64,000 nucleotides of DNA from Topomyia yanbarensis. Lineage: Eukaryota > Arthropoda > Insecta > Diptera > Culicidae. Numbering within the stretch: the first letter of the stretch is position 1; the number at the start of each line of letters is the position of its first letter. The stretch lies in contig NC_080672.1 in the NCBI RefSeq assembly GCF_030247195.1, positions 90,964,113-91,028,112 on the forward strand. The letters are read 5' to 3'. Positions 22,869-34,288 of the stretch are shown piece after piece. The translations under genes and the position numbers were made by a program. A model generated the notes under the pieces. It was not told the DNA's origin and ran no database searches. It was given only the letters and a program-made list of their open reading frames with translations.

Positions 22869-23957
22869 AAAGGGTGCACGGAATCAAAGGGCTTCACAGG
22901 CCAACTTTTGTCAAAACCATCGTTTTCAAACTTTCACGGAATAACATAAAGCATATTATTGATTTTTTCTGTGCTTTTTTATTCAATTTTGTAGCTACAA
23001 TCCAAATACACGTACCTTCCACTTAACACTGCTCGTAGGGCTTTGTACAACGTTTTTGTGTGGAGATCCATTTTTTCCTCATTTCTGCTAACGATTTCCC
23101 TTCCTTAGGATGTTTCCGAGGGCCTTCATGATGCCCCAGTATTTTTCAATTGGCAGCAATTCCAATGTGTTCGAGGGATTAAGTTCCTTTAGCACGAAAA
23201 TGACCTGCTTAGCCTTGCACTACTCCAGAACATCTTTCAAGTAATGGCACTAGAGATAACTCGGCCAGAAAAAACGTAGAGCCATCGTGATATCCCAGAA
23301 GTAGACGCTTTTGGAGGCATTTTTTCAAGAACACCGCCCATTGACCGGTCCGGTTATCCCGAACGGAGTGCTCTGCTTTCCACACCAGCAAATTGCCTGC
23401 CAAATCAAAGCAAATTTAGAATCTGTTTAGCAAATTTAGACATTTTCTGCTTTCCAGATTCCTCAGGAATTTCGAACTTATGACGAGCTGGAAGAAAAGA
23501 AAGTTGCCGGAAATTTACTTTCACGTAAATCTCGTCATCCATAACAAGGCAATGCGATTTCATCAACAGTTGAGTAGAGCTTCCGCGAACGTGATTTTCT
23601 CACCGTATGCCGTCGTTTATCGCTATTTGGCGTCTTTCGAATATTGTACGTGTATAGTCCTGCACGTTTTTTTGAATCTTGCACAAAATATTTTATTAAA
23701 GGCAATATTTGCACCACATTGCTCACTGAACTATTGGGATTCCTATTGAAGGCTTAGATGACCCACTTGAGGTTCTACTCGCTTTACTGTACTTCTCACT
23801 GTATTGTACTCATTATTTTGGCCACATTTTTTCATTCTTAAAGACGATCAAACGTTTTACCTTTTCAAAGCCCGACTTATCTGTAGTGTCGCTCTAAGAT
23901 TAAGCACACCTTTTTATACCAACCTTGAATGTACCACCCCTGAAATCAATACACCTT
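22869..23957 (-). mobile_element. IS630/Tc1-type transposon remnant
   Basis: The 3' end reads AGGGTGCACGGAATCAAAG just after a TTAA at 22,867. At the other side, GAAATCAATACACCTTG near 23,957 is a plausible diverged terminal repeat. Between them lies a decayed transposase on the minus strand. The exact limits are uncertain because the ends have diverged. Confidence 0.6.
23000..23760 (-). pseudogene. IS630/Tc1-mariner transposase, broken
   Basis: Reading the minus strand from about 23,730: FVQDSKKRAGLYTYNIRKTP, HTVRKSRSRKLYSTVDEIA, then in a second frame MDDEIYVKVNF (first catalytic Asp) and RHKFEIPEESGKQKMSK. Next come CLQKRLLLGYHDGSTFF, a corrupted WPDLAS block (AELS, so the second Asp is lost), HYLKDVLE, LKELNPSNTLELLPIEKYWG with the final acidic residue, and GRYVYL near 23,010. 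The order and spacing are those of a Tc1/mariner-superfamily transposase. Several frameshifts and stops show it is inactive. The N-terminal DNA-binding part was not found. Confidence 0.85.
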
Positions 23958-24219
23958 GGCTAGTTGTACCTATCGCATGAGAAACGTTGACAAATAAAAA
24001 AGATATGAATTGTATTTTTCCATTCACCAACGAGGCGAGTCGTGCGTTCTTATTATTTCCGAAACGACCAGACTCTACATTATCGTAGATTGTACTATTC
24101 CCGGCTTCTTGCTAATGGCATGAAGATATCTAAAGATCCCAGCAGGGATGCCATGAAATAGTTTTTGAAATTTGCGCAGCATATGTAAAAATCTGTGTAA
24201 AAACAAAGTTTGTCTCAAA

Positions 24220-24292
24220 AAACTTGATTTAATCCACCTAGTGGTGCAATTGCGCCTTTTTCATTTATCCAAACTATGATTCATTAGCTGGT
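24220..24292 (-). repeat. Terminal fragment of the CCTTTCTCC family (family A)
   Basis: The minus strand gives TTTGGATAAATGAAAAAGGCG, CAATTGCACCACTAGGTGG and ATTAAATCAAG, the same 3' end seen at 55,205-55,260 and 56,105-56,160. Confidence 0.75.
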
Positions 24293-24401
24293 TTTGTTCA
24301 ATAGAATCGTGGAAATGGCTATTATATTCTTATTTCACTTAGCACGTATCCCACGACTACCACGAAAGTAGACGCAGACTCACTTTAAACAATAAAGCAT
24401 A

Positions 24402-24995
24402 GGGAAGACCGGGGCTAGTTTGCGGTGTTACATTTTACTTTAACGCGTATTCCATATTCAAAAGCATATTTTCGAAATTCTTCAGGGGATTGGCCGAAGT
24501 AAATATCCCCTGCATTGACGAGATACACAAAGTTTAACTTTGGAGTGAATTCCAAAAATAAAAATATTTGATGACTATATTTGCACCGTAAATAGTAGTG
24601 CCAACTTGCACCGCTTGCGTCACCGCCAACTTACACCAACCGCATATTTTACAAAAAACTATTTTAAAAAAAAACTTTAATTCATAGATAGATTTAATAT
24701 CTATACGGATACTGAAAGCTTTTTATACGCACTATCGAAAAATAAAATCAACTGGGAAATAGATTTAAAATCACCCTAAATAACACAGTGTTTAAAATTT
24801 AAAAAAATTACTTGGTATGCTCGAAAACACAATATCGCTCACAACTTTTACAAACAAAATGTTTTTTAACAAAAACACATTGGTTTCATATAACTTGAGG
24901 TACACAATGAGAAGCAGCGCTATATGTCTAATAGAAACGAAGTCAAAAGGAATTCCGCCAACTTACCCCAACCACCAACTAGCCCCGGGCTCCCC
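24402..24995. mobile_element. MITE with TA target duplication, 594 bp
   Basis: The left end GGGAAGACCGGGGCTAGTT (24,402) and right end AACTAGCCCCGGGCTCCCC (to 24,995, read inward) are inverted repeats of about 20 bp, flanked by TA on both sides. Sub-terminal segments also pair loosely (CGGTGTTACATTTTACTT with CGCCAACTTACCCCAA). The interior is AT-rich and noncoding. The TA site fits mobilisation by a Tc1/mariner-type enzyme. Confidence 0.83.
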
Positions 24996-25429
24996 TAATA
25001 TTTAATTAACTTAATCAACATGAAATCAATGATATCTTAATGTGATTATATTTTGAAATGTTGGTGGAATGGATTTGGAAGTGGGGGTTTAGTAGGGTGG
25101 GAGTGGAGGATGCGTTTCTGCGTTTCATTCATCTTATTTCGGTACACGGGGTGTATGAAGGAAATGCGAATATGAGGGTGGTCCAAAGGGAGAGGAGTGA
25201 TGAAAGAGCGTGAGGGCAAGGGTGGGAGGCTGCTGAGTAGCGACACAATACTCAACCGCAAATGTTGCCTTTGATTTGAGACTTGGTTTGAGAGCATCGG
25301 TTCAGTCATCACCGAAGAACCGATGTGACTAAAATTGTGGAATATGGCCGGATTCCGGGACTTCCAGAATCGTCGATAGTGGACAATATATCCAAAGAAT
25401 ATTTGATTGCCACGGTGTCTTTGTCGAAC

Positions 25430-27930
25430 AACTTTATTCAAAAAATTCGGCATCCGTAAAACTTCGAGATATGTAAGAATGGACTTTTTCCTTTCATTTG
25501 AAAGTAAAATTAAAATATTCTGTCGGGGAGTCTAGAACAACTTTTTATTTTAAAGTTTTTTGATTGAAAACTTAAGTATTTTAATGAAATTAATTCGCAT
25601 TTTTGCTACTAATTGGTACTATAGACATTAAACAAAATGCTAAAAGTGAGAATCTGATGAACAATTTCATTGTCTACAACTTAGTAGAATGCTATAAATC
25701 AATGTAAAATCAGAATGAAGAAAAGTTAATAAAATTTTATCAGTTTTTAGATGTGTGCGGGGCCTATGGGTTAAGAAGTTGATTAACAAGGGCTTACAAA
25801 AAAATGTTGGGTTAAATTTAACAGTAAATTCAGATAAATTTCAATGTATACAAAGTCCCATTCTCAACAGAAAAAATATATTTTCAGATTCCTCCGGGTC
25901 TTGGGCGAAAATGACACATTATGAACAAGGATGTGTAGAAAGGTGTTGTTCAAATTTATTCGATAATCTATAATTCAATTTTCAAGATGCTGATTAATGT
26001 AGTGACGGATTATCATACCTTTTCCATTTCTTTTCTCGCTCTGGGAGATAGCTAAACTAGAATGACCCTTCTTCCTAATCTTATCCTGCCTGGTAAAATA
26101 CAATTAGCTTAAATTCAAAGCTTTATATTTGAATGAACTAAAGTAGACAGTTCGAGTCATTGTAATAAACTACGGATTTTATTTCAATTTTGGGTTAAGA
26201 ATCCTGTTTGTCCTTATCAACATTAAAAGAAAGATGATTGAAAAAGAAAAAAGCTCTTTGAGTTTTGGATCCACGTTTGTTATCTTTTGGGTAGATTCAT
26301 TTCATCAGAATTTATAGATGCAGAGTTTTGCTTGTCCTCAAATTTTATTTCCAAATCGAACACACTTTTTAGAAAAAAGAACAAAACCAAATTTCATGAT
26401 TTCCTTTAAGAAGAAATTCCGGAGTCGTTACTCGTTGAACACGGATCCCAAAAGAAAACGGGACAACAAGAAAATCAGGCTGGACCATACATTCAGTAAA
26501 TCCTCAAAGTAATACAAGTCTGTTTATTGAAGATTTCCCTCATAATATGGGATAAGAGCAAAGACAGCATATCAAGAAGACAGAGTTGCCAGTTCAGTTC
26601 AGAATCATTAACAGCAACACGTTTTTCGGGTAAAGGTGATACTTTCTATATCTACTTTTATATTGAGATCGCTATCTTCGTACAATAGATAAAACCTTTA
26701 TTTTCCCCCATCTTGTAAATAGAATTGTATCCCTAGTTTTAAAACACCGGTGAAATTTTTCATATATATTTGTTCCCCCTTTTGTGTGCCAAACTATATT
26801 GTTAGTTTTAAGATAACTGTAAATATTTCCTAAAAACTATTACTATTGAATTCCTTGTTTTAAAATTTTTCATAAAAAAATTTTTTTTGCCCCCTCTCTT
26901 GTATATAGAATCTTATTTCTAGTCTTAAGATAGCTGTAAAATTTTTCTCTTTTATAAAAAAAAAATATTTCAACATTGTAACCTCCTAGTTTTAAAATAT
27001 CCAAAATGTAAAAACAAAAGAATTTGGCACCGCCAAGCTAATGCATTTGTGCCTATCAAATAAACGAAATGAATAAAAAAAAACCTTTATTTCTCATTTA
27101 CTATTGCGATTTCTGTTCAATGTACAGCGATTCCCAGAAGTTAACAAACTTGAACATAGATCTCATCGAATTATTTTTCTATTATTCATGAAACTGTCAA
27201 TCAGGATTCTCTATCGAAATTAAATCAAATGACTGAATATCTAATCGAGTTGATCAAATATAAGGTTAAAATTTAGGCCAAATATATCCCACAAGATGCT
27301 AACGAGCAAAAAGGTTGATTCAAGATTATATCAAGCATACTGCAGAATAAGTGAAGGAATAAAAAAGAAGAAACAAATATATCTGTGACAGAAAAAACGG
27401 TTTTATTTTGCTGCATTATCCAGCATCTTTCAAAAGAGTCTTAATTTCATTCAAATTTTATCTACTCTTCTCTATATCTCCTTACTCCTAAATATCATTG
27501 GTGCGCATAAAACGGTGGAATCTGGAATTATATTTTTTCCGTTTAAAGGTGGGACTTTGCTAGCATTCTGGTTCTTCTGAGCACACTGTTAAAATAAGGC
27601 AATCCAATTTTTTACAAATGAAAATGTTTTTGAAATAAAGCTTCTTTACCAACAGGCCCCGTGCGAATCTAGAAACTTTGATAAAAATTTAATAGCTTTC
27701 TCAGGCGATTTTAGATCGCAATGTAGTTTTCTATAAAGTTGTACACAATGAAATTGTCCATCAGATTCTCACTTATGGTAAAATTTGAATGTCTAAAGTA
27801 CTACCTAGGGGCAAAAATGTGAAACAGTTTCAATGAAAAACCAAAAAAACTTTAAAATACAAACTTGTTCTGGAGCCCCCGACAGAAAATTTTAATTTTA
27901 CTTTCAAATGAATGGGAAAAAATTGTTTTC
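25430..27930. mobile_element. Outer repeat D, copy 2, with inverted arm
   Basis: 25,430-26,700 is collinear with repeat D copy 1 (11,950-16,010) but lacks the mariner. The start of the copy is repeated in inverse at about 27,640-27,930: AGGCCCCGTGCGAATCTAG pairs with the TGTGCGGGGCCTA region at 25,755, and GGGGCAAAAATGTGAAAC and CCCCCGACAGAAAATTTTAA with the equivalent blocks near 25,520-25,610. Repeat D is therefore itself a foldback. A LINE tail interrupts it at 26,704-27,080. Confidence 0.78.
26704..27080 (+). mobile_element. LINE 3' tail insertion with 12-bp duplication
   Basis: AAACCTTTATTT occurs at 26,692-26,703 and again at 27,081-27,092. The inserted segment ends in ATCAAATAAACG, AAATGAATAAAAAAAA, a LINE-like 3' end with a poly(A) run. 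It is a severely 5'-truncated copy holding only 3' UTR. Repeat D copy 1 is unbroken at the corresponding place. Confidence 0.8.
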
Positions 27931-27949
27931 CAAACACACCGTGATTGGC

Positions 27950-28400
27950 AATCAGTGATCTGGGCGTGCGAATCGAAGTAATTTGGTGACCATTTCAATA
28001 GTTTTTAGCCTCTGCGGTGTTACGATTGTACCGAGTTATATGGGAAATTCCAGTGTAACCTTATTAACCAACCTGTAACTCCGGAACCAAGAGTCAGAAC
28101 CGAATGAAATTCAGCAGCAGTCAATGATATTACTGTATCTTTCATTTGAAATGAAGTTTGCAAAAATCGATAGAGAATTCGCTGGATAATTGGTGTGCTT
28201 TGATTTATCATTAGTGATCCAGACCCGCAAACTAGAGTAATGTTGAACCCATTTTAATATGTTTTTCGTCATTTGGACATCATGGTTGTACCAGTTTATA
28301 TGGAAATTTGCTGTGTGAACACAAATTAATCTGTGCACCTGACATTCCTGGTTCTCAGGTTCGTGCGCAAAAATGTTTATGCCGCTGGTGTTCTTCTGGC
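27950..28400 (-). repeat. Tandem pair of a family A-related unit
   Basis: Two units of about 255 bp start with CAGTGATCTGGGCGTGCGAA (27,955) and TAGTGATCCAGACCCGCAAA (28,212). On the minus strand they carry CCCATATAACTCGGTACAA and ACTCCGGAACC motifs that recur on the plus strand at 52,320-52,700. Confidence 0.65.
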
Positions 28401-29567
28401 TCTATCTTCACCATGGGTGCATAGTTGTTAGTGAAACTTGCACACTGCACAGTGGTCCGAATCCAGAATTTAGGATGACAAAAACATTTGTGACTAAACT
28501 TCTGGTTCTAGAGATTCCATGTCTTCGGAACAAATAATCTGTGTCAATTGAGGCATCTTTCGAGGTGGGTGACATTAGGGTGGTCCTTATTGTTTGTACG
28601 ATCTGAAAATTATTTTCGAAATAAGAAGAGATAGAACAATGAAGTGTTCCGCAAAATTGTAGTTCAACCTTTTGCAAGCAACTGTGCTGAGGACGTCATA
28701 TTTGTAACTTTAATGGTTTTAATTTTACAGCTATTAAAATGTTGTGTGATAGGGTATCCCTAACAAAATCAGTTTTTTCGTTATAACTTTTTAAATGATT
28801 TTTTCCGTCAATAGTATCTTCACAAAACTTTTAGAGCTTATTAAGACGAATATTATTTATATAGACATATATGAGATAGCATATTTAGTTCAAAAGTTAT
28901 GAGCATTTTTAGCAAAAAAACACAACCTTTTCAAATGTTGATATCTTAAAATGGAGCAAGTGAAATTGATCTCTTCTTTTTGCATTCGAAAGATCACAAT
29001 TCATAGTATGTTTTATGAAAAAATCTCAGAGGTCATTTTTGTTTAACTCATTTTATTTTAGTTTGAATATTGAGAATATTACTACTATTTGTAGCATTAA
29101 AAGTAAAACGGTCAGTGTAACCTAGCAACTATTTTTAAAATAAGACCAGATAGATAAACAAAATCTCAAATAAAACTGCCCGAGTGTGGCAAAGGGCCCA
29201 CTGAGTTGTTGTTTCTAATGTAGTCGTGTATCAATCCATCTGAACAGCAGAGAACGTAGTGTGATGTTTGGCTAGCCATCCTAGTCACACATATTTTAAT
29301 TTACAGTATCAACTTTGTTAGCTATTTTCGGAAAATTTATGAATAAGAGAAACGAAAGATGTTAAAATTGAAAAACAGATAGGTATTCTAAAGTTAATCA
29401 TTCGTAAACTTAGAGCGGAAAGCTAGAGCTAGGCAGGATCATATGGGCATGATCGAAAGGAAATGTTAAGAATCGGTGCTCGATGACAACGTTTTGAGAA
29501 GGAAACACCAAAGTGGCGTGTTGGAAAGACGACAAATGGTTAAAGAAAAGATCGAGCCATCAAATTA

Positions 29568-29970
29568 ATGAGCCATTACCCAGTGGAGGCAATTCCAATG
29601 ATGGCAACGCGACAAGAAAAGTTTTTGCTGAATGGAGTTTGTGAGATCACGGGTTTGAATACAAATTTATTGGAACGATTAAGTATCATTCTCGCCGTCA
29701 TCAATAGCGAAGCAAAAATAAACGCCCAAGTTTTTGCAGGCTATTTGGAAGCAACGAGAATGATTTACGATCACGAGTACGGTTGGTTCCTCTATCTCCA
29801 ACCCCTCATAAACTTTTGGCACTTGGTTCGTCTATCGTCGATTACTGAGGACGAAAGACAATTCGTTTCCGCATAACAACACGCGAAAACATAAACGACG
29901 TCGTCACTAATACAGCTGCTTCACGGCAACAGCCGAAATAATAGTCGTCAACGATGCTCTCTACCGTGCA
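29568..29970 (+). pseudogene. Transposon-associated protein fragment
   Basis: The frame reads CEITGLNTNLLERLSIILAV, then INSEAKINAQVFAGYL and YDHEYGW. It then continues in another frame with PTPHKLLALGSSIVDY, RKTIRFRITTRENINDVV and TN. This resembles a widespread uncharacterised protein segment of invertebrate transposons (EITG ... RRF..IL ... KI....F..Y ... W ... PPT.HK.L.HG ... R.K...FR). I recall that pattern but cannot attach a named family. At least one frameshift is present. It may be a remnant of the element that mobilised this foldback. Confidence 0.5.
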
Positions 29971-30078
29971 TCTAATTCACTCAACACGAGCTACCTCTGC
30001 AATAACATTGCAAAGATACTGCCCTATACTTATTGTACACCCGTACCTGTTTGACCCCATTCTACTCTATGTATTTCT

Positions 30079-30185
30079 ATGGTTTCCCGGAACTTGCGGA
30101 TAGACTTATTCCTCGTTTCTAAAGCCTTTTCACTGAGGCATTAGAAACGAGGAATAAGTCTATCGGCAAGTTTCGAGAAAACCAT
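30079..30185. repeat. Near-perfect 45-bp hairpin
   Basis: GATAGACTTATTCCTCGTTT (30,099) pairs perfectly with AAACGAGGAATAAGTCTATC, and flanking ATGGTTT/AAACCAT and CTTGC/GCAAG blocks extend the stem to about 45 bp with a few mismatches. The loop is about 16 bases. The size is in the range of an insect microRNA precursor or a tiny foldback MITE. Confidence 0.88.
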
Positions 30186-32337
30186 TCAAGAAAATTTAGC
30201 AGCGTTGCCAATATTGAAGATTTTTTTAAAAATTGCTGCTTACTTCGGACCCTTTGATCTTGTTGAAAAATAGGTCAAATAATGTTCCAGATTTCTAGAT
30301 CTTCCGGATGCTACCCGGATCTTGATTACTCGTGACAAATTAACAGCATGCATGGGCCTTTCGCCGCACTTAAGCAGGGTGCTGGGAAGGTTTTCCGATT
30401 CCCAAATGGATTCTACCAAGGCTGCGACTAAAATAATAATTCAGCACTCTTCGCCACATTATGACGTAGTTCTGGAAAGGTTTTCCGCGGCTCAGGCGGA
30501 ACGAAATACATCGAAAACAACTCAGCGGGCCCTTCGCCACACGCGAGAGGACTTATTTGAGATGTTGTTTATCTATCTTATCTTATTTTAAAAATAGTTG
30601 CTAGGTTACACGGACCGTTTTACTTTTAATGCTACAAATAGTAGTAATATTCTCAATATTCAAACTAAAATAAAATGAGTTAAACAAAAATGACCTCTGA
30701 GATTTTTTCATAAAACATACTATGAATTGTGATCTTTCGAATGCAAAAAGAAGAGATCAATTTCACTTGCTCCATTTTAAGATATCAACATTTGAAAAGG
30801 TTGTGTTTTTTTGCTAAAAATGCTCATAACTTTTGAACTAAATGAGCTATCTCAAATATGTCTATATAAATAATATTCGTCTTAATAAGCTCTAAAAGTT
30901 TTGAGAAGATGCTATTGACGGAAAAAATTATTTAAAAAGTTATAACGAAAAAACTGATTTTGTTAGGGATACCCTATCACACAACATTTTAATAGCTGTA
31001 AAATTAAAACCATTAAAGTTACAAATATGACGTCCTCAGCAAAGTTGCTTGCAAAAGGTTGAACTACAATTTTGCGGAACACTTCATTGTTCTATCTCTT
31101 CTTATTTCGAAAATAATTTTCAGATCGTACAAACAATAAGGACCACCCTAATGTCACCCACCTCAAAAGATGCCTCAATTGACACAGATTATTTGTTCCA
31201 AAGACACGAAATCTCTAGAGCCAGTAGTTTAGTCACAAATGTTTTTGTCATCCTAAATTCTGGATTCGGACCACTGTGCACTGTAAACAACACCTACACA
31301 TTGAACTAAACTCACCTAAAATTTCAAAAGATAATCCCAAATGGAAAAAAATACAGCAATTGGAAAGTGATGCAATTTGATTCCGTACACCCTTTAGTTT
31401 ATCTTATGCCTTATGGTAATTCGGGAACAATACGTTGCTAGAAAATTAACTTCCCTTCTGGAATACGAGAAGACATTTTTATTGTTGCATAAAATATATT
31501 TTCAAAAATGGGAGCACTCCCGTAAGGGAACTTGTGACTAATCGATTCATTATCAAGTATCATGAAACTCTACTGACTACACAAAAATGCCACCGAGGTC
31601 CAGTATACGTTTTTGATCGTCGTTTTGGACCACTGAGTGCCGTTGTTGAATTGATAAACGTGACTGCTTCTCGCCCCAGTGAGTCCGGGTTCTATCTCAG
31701 ATCGTTGCAATTTCCGGAGATGAAGAATCTCTGCTCGCGTTAGCTGTTGGTATCGCTCCTTGCTATTGATGGACCGATTTTTTTGGGTACAGAAGATGAA
31801 GTTACTTCTCTGGCATCGGTGATTGACACTCAGTGCGAGTGGATACTGAACAACTAACCACGGATAAAATATCGGGTAAAAACACCCCTACAAAGCTACA
31901 ATCCAAGCAAAGCCCGATTACCGTTGACACAATGAACAATGAGTCAGACCCACATTTATTACATTCATGTTTCCATTGATTTAGAGTAGGTTACATTAAT
32001 ACTTTCTATTTTGTTTCTTTTAATTAATTTTTCAATGGCTCATAGTATTTGTAATTAATTTTAGGTATTTTTTATAAAATTATACTAACGTAATATAATT
32101 TAATTAAAATATAGAATTTAAGAACGTTTTATAAACTCGTCCGCCCTGATAACGATCAAATCTCCTAACATCCCACCGGCGAAGATTAGATAAATTTAGA
32201 GGAACGGGCGAAATTAATCACACCGCAAAACCACTGTTTCCGAATTTGGCAAAGGTGAGAGAGTGGGAAGCAGTGGTGAGTAGGAGAGGTTAGAAAGAGA
32301 GAAGAAACATAGAACCAGGGAATTGTTGGAAGCCACT

Positions 32338-32373
32338 AAAAGTAGTTCCCTCGTCGAAAAAGTAGTTCCCTCG
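32338..32373. repeat. 21-bp tandem duplication
   Basis: AAAGTAGTTCCCTCG occurs twice with a 21-base period. Confidence 0.85.
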
Positions 32374-32479
32374 AATTTGAGCAGAAAAGTTAAAACGCTG
32401 TTAGTGAGACAGATGAAGATGCTCGACGCAAGGACGGTACGAAGGACTGTGGTGACGAAGTTTAGTGTGTCGGCAGTAC

Positions 32480-32701
32480 GTCTCCGTTCCTCCGAAGCCA
32501 GACAGTAGATTCGAAAGAGGTTATCAGGACAACCCAACATCACCACGAGAAGCCAGTTACATTTGTACGTCGAATCTCGAACAAGGAAATGTCTCCGTTC
32601 CTTCGAAGCCGAGCCAGCTCCGTAGACAGCACGGCTCGAAGAACGTTATCAGGACTATCCAGCCCACCACGTGGACCCAACACTTGGACATGGAAAAAGG
32701 C
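32480..32701 (+). repeat. 111-bp tandem duplication
   Basis: GTCTCCGTTCCTCCGAAGCC (32,480) and GTCTCCGTTCCTTCGAAGCC (32,591) start two units that both continue to a TTATCAGGAC(A/T)A(A/T)CCA block and a CACCACG block. Confidence 0.75.
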
Positions 32702-34220
32702 GCCGGTGGCCGGTGAGATATACAGTATTGTCGTGTCACACGCTTTCGCTGAGTGCGAGAGCGACTGTTTTGGAGGTTTGGGTCGACACCTAAACCGATC
32801 AGTTCCCCCGGTGTCTGCGAGCACAGTGGATAGAGCAACAGTTACAATTTCTCAGAGCGACCATCGTGACATCCCACACCGAGTTGGCGGTGTGCTTCGT
32901 CCACGCTCAGAATAGCTCTTTCCACACCGACGAACTTACATCCAGTGTGCAGCAAAAAAATGTTCCAGTTTCACACTTTCTCTCTACCAGCAAAGCAGCA
33001 AAGAGCTCCAACAGTTCCTGACGACAGCACTGGCATTCATCATATTTTAACCAATCAAGATCACTCGCTTTGAACACCGCTCTCTTTCATTCCTTCATTT
33101 TTGTTTATTTTCTCTAGAACCGTTCAAAAATGAGCTTTCAATAGCTTAGATTCCCCTCATGCTTAAACGGATGTTGAAATAAAATCGATTCCTCGGTTTG
33201 AAATTATATCTATGTTCCTCATTCTTTTGTTATTTTCTTCCGCGTCAAAGAAAAAAGCGCTGACACAACAATATTTGACTGTGACGTGAATATCAAAGAT
33301 TTGCCCTAATAATCCCTTTTTTAATCAGTCTATGACGACGCTTTTTCGCGTATAAGTACCTACAAAAGAAGTTGAGATCGACAACGCGGTCACTGAGACG
33401 AGCTTCGTTTGCACGAATCGGATGAAGCACGGCGTTGGCTGCTATAAGGGGGACGTCTGGTGTAATGGACAAAGCAAATCGATTTCCGCTTAATTGTTAG
33501 TTTTTAACCTCTAGAATAGTCTCCTGCAATCTCGATGGCCACGCTGAACTTCTTTTGTTTTAAACAGCCATGCATTCCGCGTATTTGCTATAACACATGC
33601 AGACCACAATGTTCGAAAAACTGACAGCGATAAAAATACAGTGTAAACAATAAACTACTTCTACCCAAATTTCTAAGAGAAAATACCCAATGGGTCATTT
33701 TCTACAGCGTTTTTTCCGTGATGTAATTCGACGTGGGACACCCTTTAATAGCGTTTTTCTCTAAACTACGTTTTTCAAATTGGTGAACACGATAACTCAA
33801 AAACTAATCAAAGCATTCACTTGATTTTATGAGGATACCCAATATGTGTAGTCTGTCGATGAACCACAGAAAACTGAATAAAAATTAATTTTCTCCCTAT
33901 TATTTTGAAAAAATGAGCGAATTTTACAGTAAAATATGAGATTTTTCGGTTTTCATGAAGCCATTTTCCGGAACTCAAAGCTTTACAAATCTTATTGAAT
34001 TTCCTGTGTCAGACAATTTTATCAAGAGTTATTGTGTTCGCCGTGGCGCTCCTCGACGTGGAAATGGTTGGACGTCTACCTTTGGAACGCTCTTTTGTAT
34101 GGCTCTGCGCGACTGAAGCCTATCTTTCAGATGGTTGTATGTGATCTCACTTTGCAAGCAGACTACGATCCCTATCGCCAACGCAATAATCAAATGTTCT
34201 TTCTAGGACGTCATCATATC

Positions 34221-34288
34221 CCAGCGTAAGGGTTAGTGCATTGGGCCGGAGTCTCAAAGGTTGCGGGTTCGAGTCCTGCCTCTGCTGG
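34221..34288 (+). pseudogene. tRNA-like sequence (Arg-like), degenerate
   Basis: The 68-nt stretch has a B box GGTTCGAGTCC inside a GCGGG/CCTGC T-arm, an anticodon-stem-like TTGGG/CTCAA with the variable loop AGGTT, and a D-loop-like GGTTAGTGCA. CCAGCG at the 5' end pairs with TGCTGG at the 3' end. It is followed by TTTTTT (34,291-34,296), a pol III terminator. Its central part resembles insect tRNA-Arg from memory. The D-arm is short and U33 is replaced by C, so it is more likely a tRNA pseudogene or SINE head than a working tRNA. Confidence 0.6.

Larger units (their letters stand above)
28445..31285. mobile_element. Large foldback element with 780-bp arms
   Basis: The left arm (about 28,445-29,215) begins CACAGTGGTCCGAATCCAG. 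The right arm (about 30,510-31,285) ends with CTGGATTCGGACCACTGTG. The arms are nearly identical over long stretches, for example GGTGGTCCTTATTGTTTG and ATAGGGTATCCCTAACAAAA. The inner ends pair as GGGCCCACTGAGTTG and CAACTCAGCGGGCCC. The 1.3-kb centre contains a transposase-like protein fragment (29,568-29,970) and a strong hairpin (30,079-30,185). High arm identity suggests it is younger than the other foldbacks here, or homogenised. Confidence 0.9.
31286..34220. other. No recognised gene; local tandem duplications
   Basis: 31,290-32,200 is AT-rich with nothing I can name. TTGATTCCGTACACCCTTTA near 31,380 echoes the IS630-type end at 22,869. 32,210-33,000 is GC-richer with overlapping frames on both strands but no known domain; it contains the 21-bp and 111-bp duplications noted separately. 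33,300-34,220 shows no feature I can support. Confidence 0.5.

Noticed and set aside
32214..33000. LTR of a retrovirus-like element
   Set aside because: No paired LTR, primer-binding site or gag/pol frame could be found in the window.
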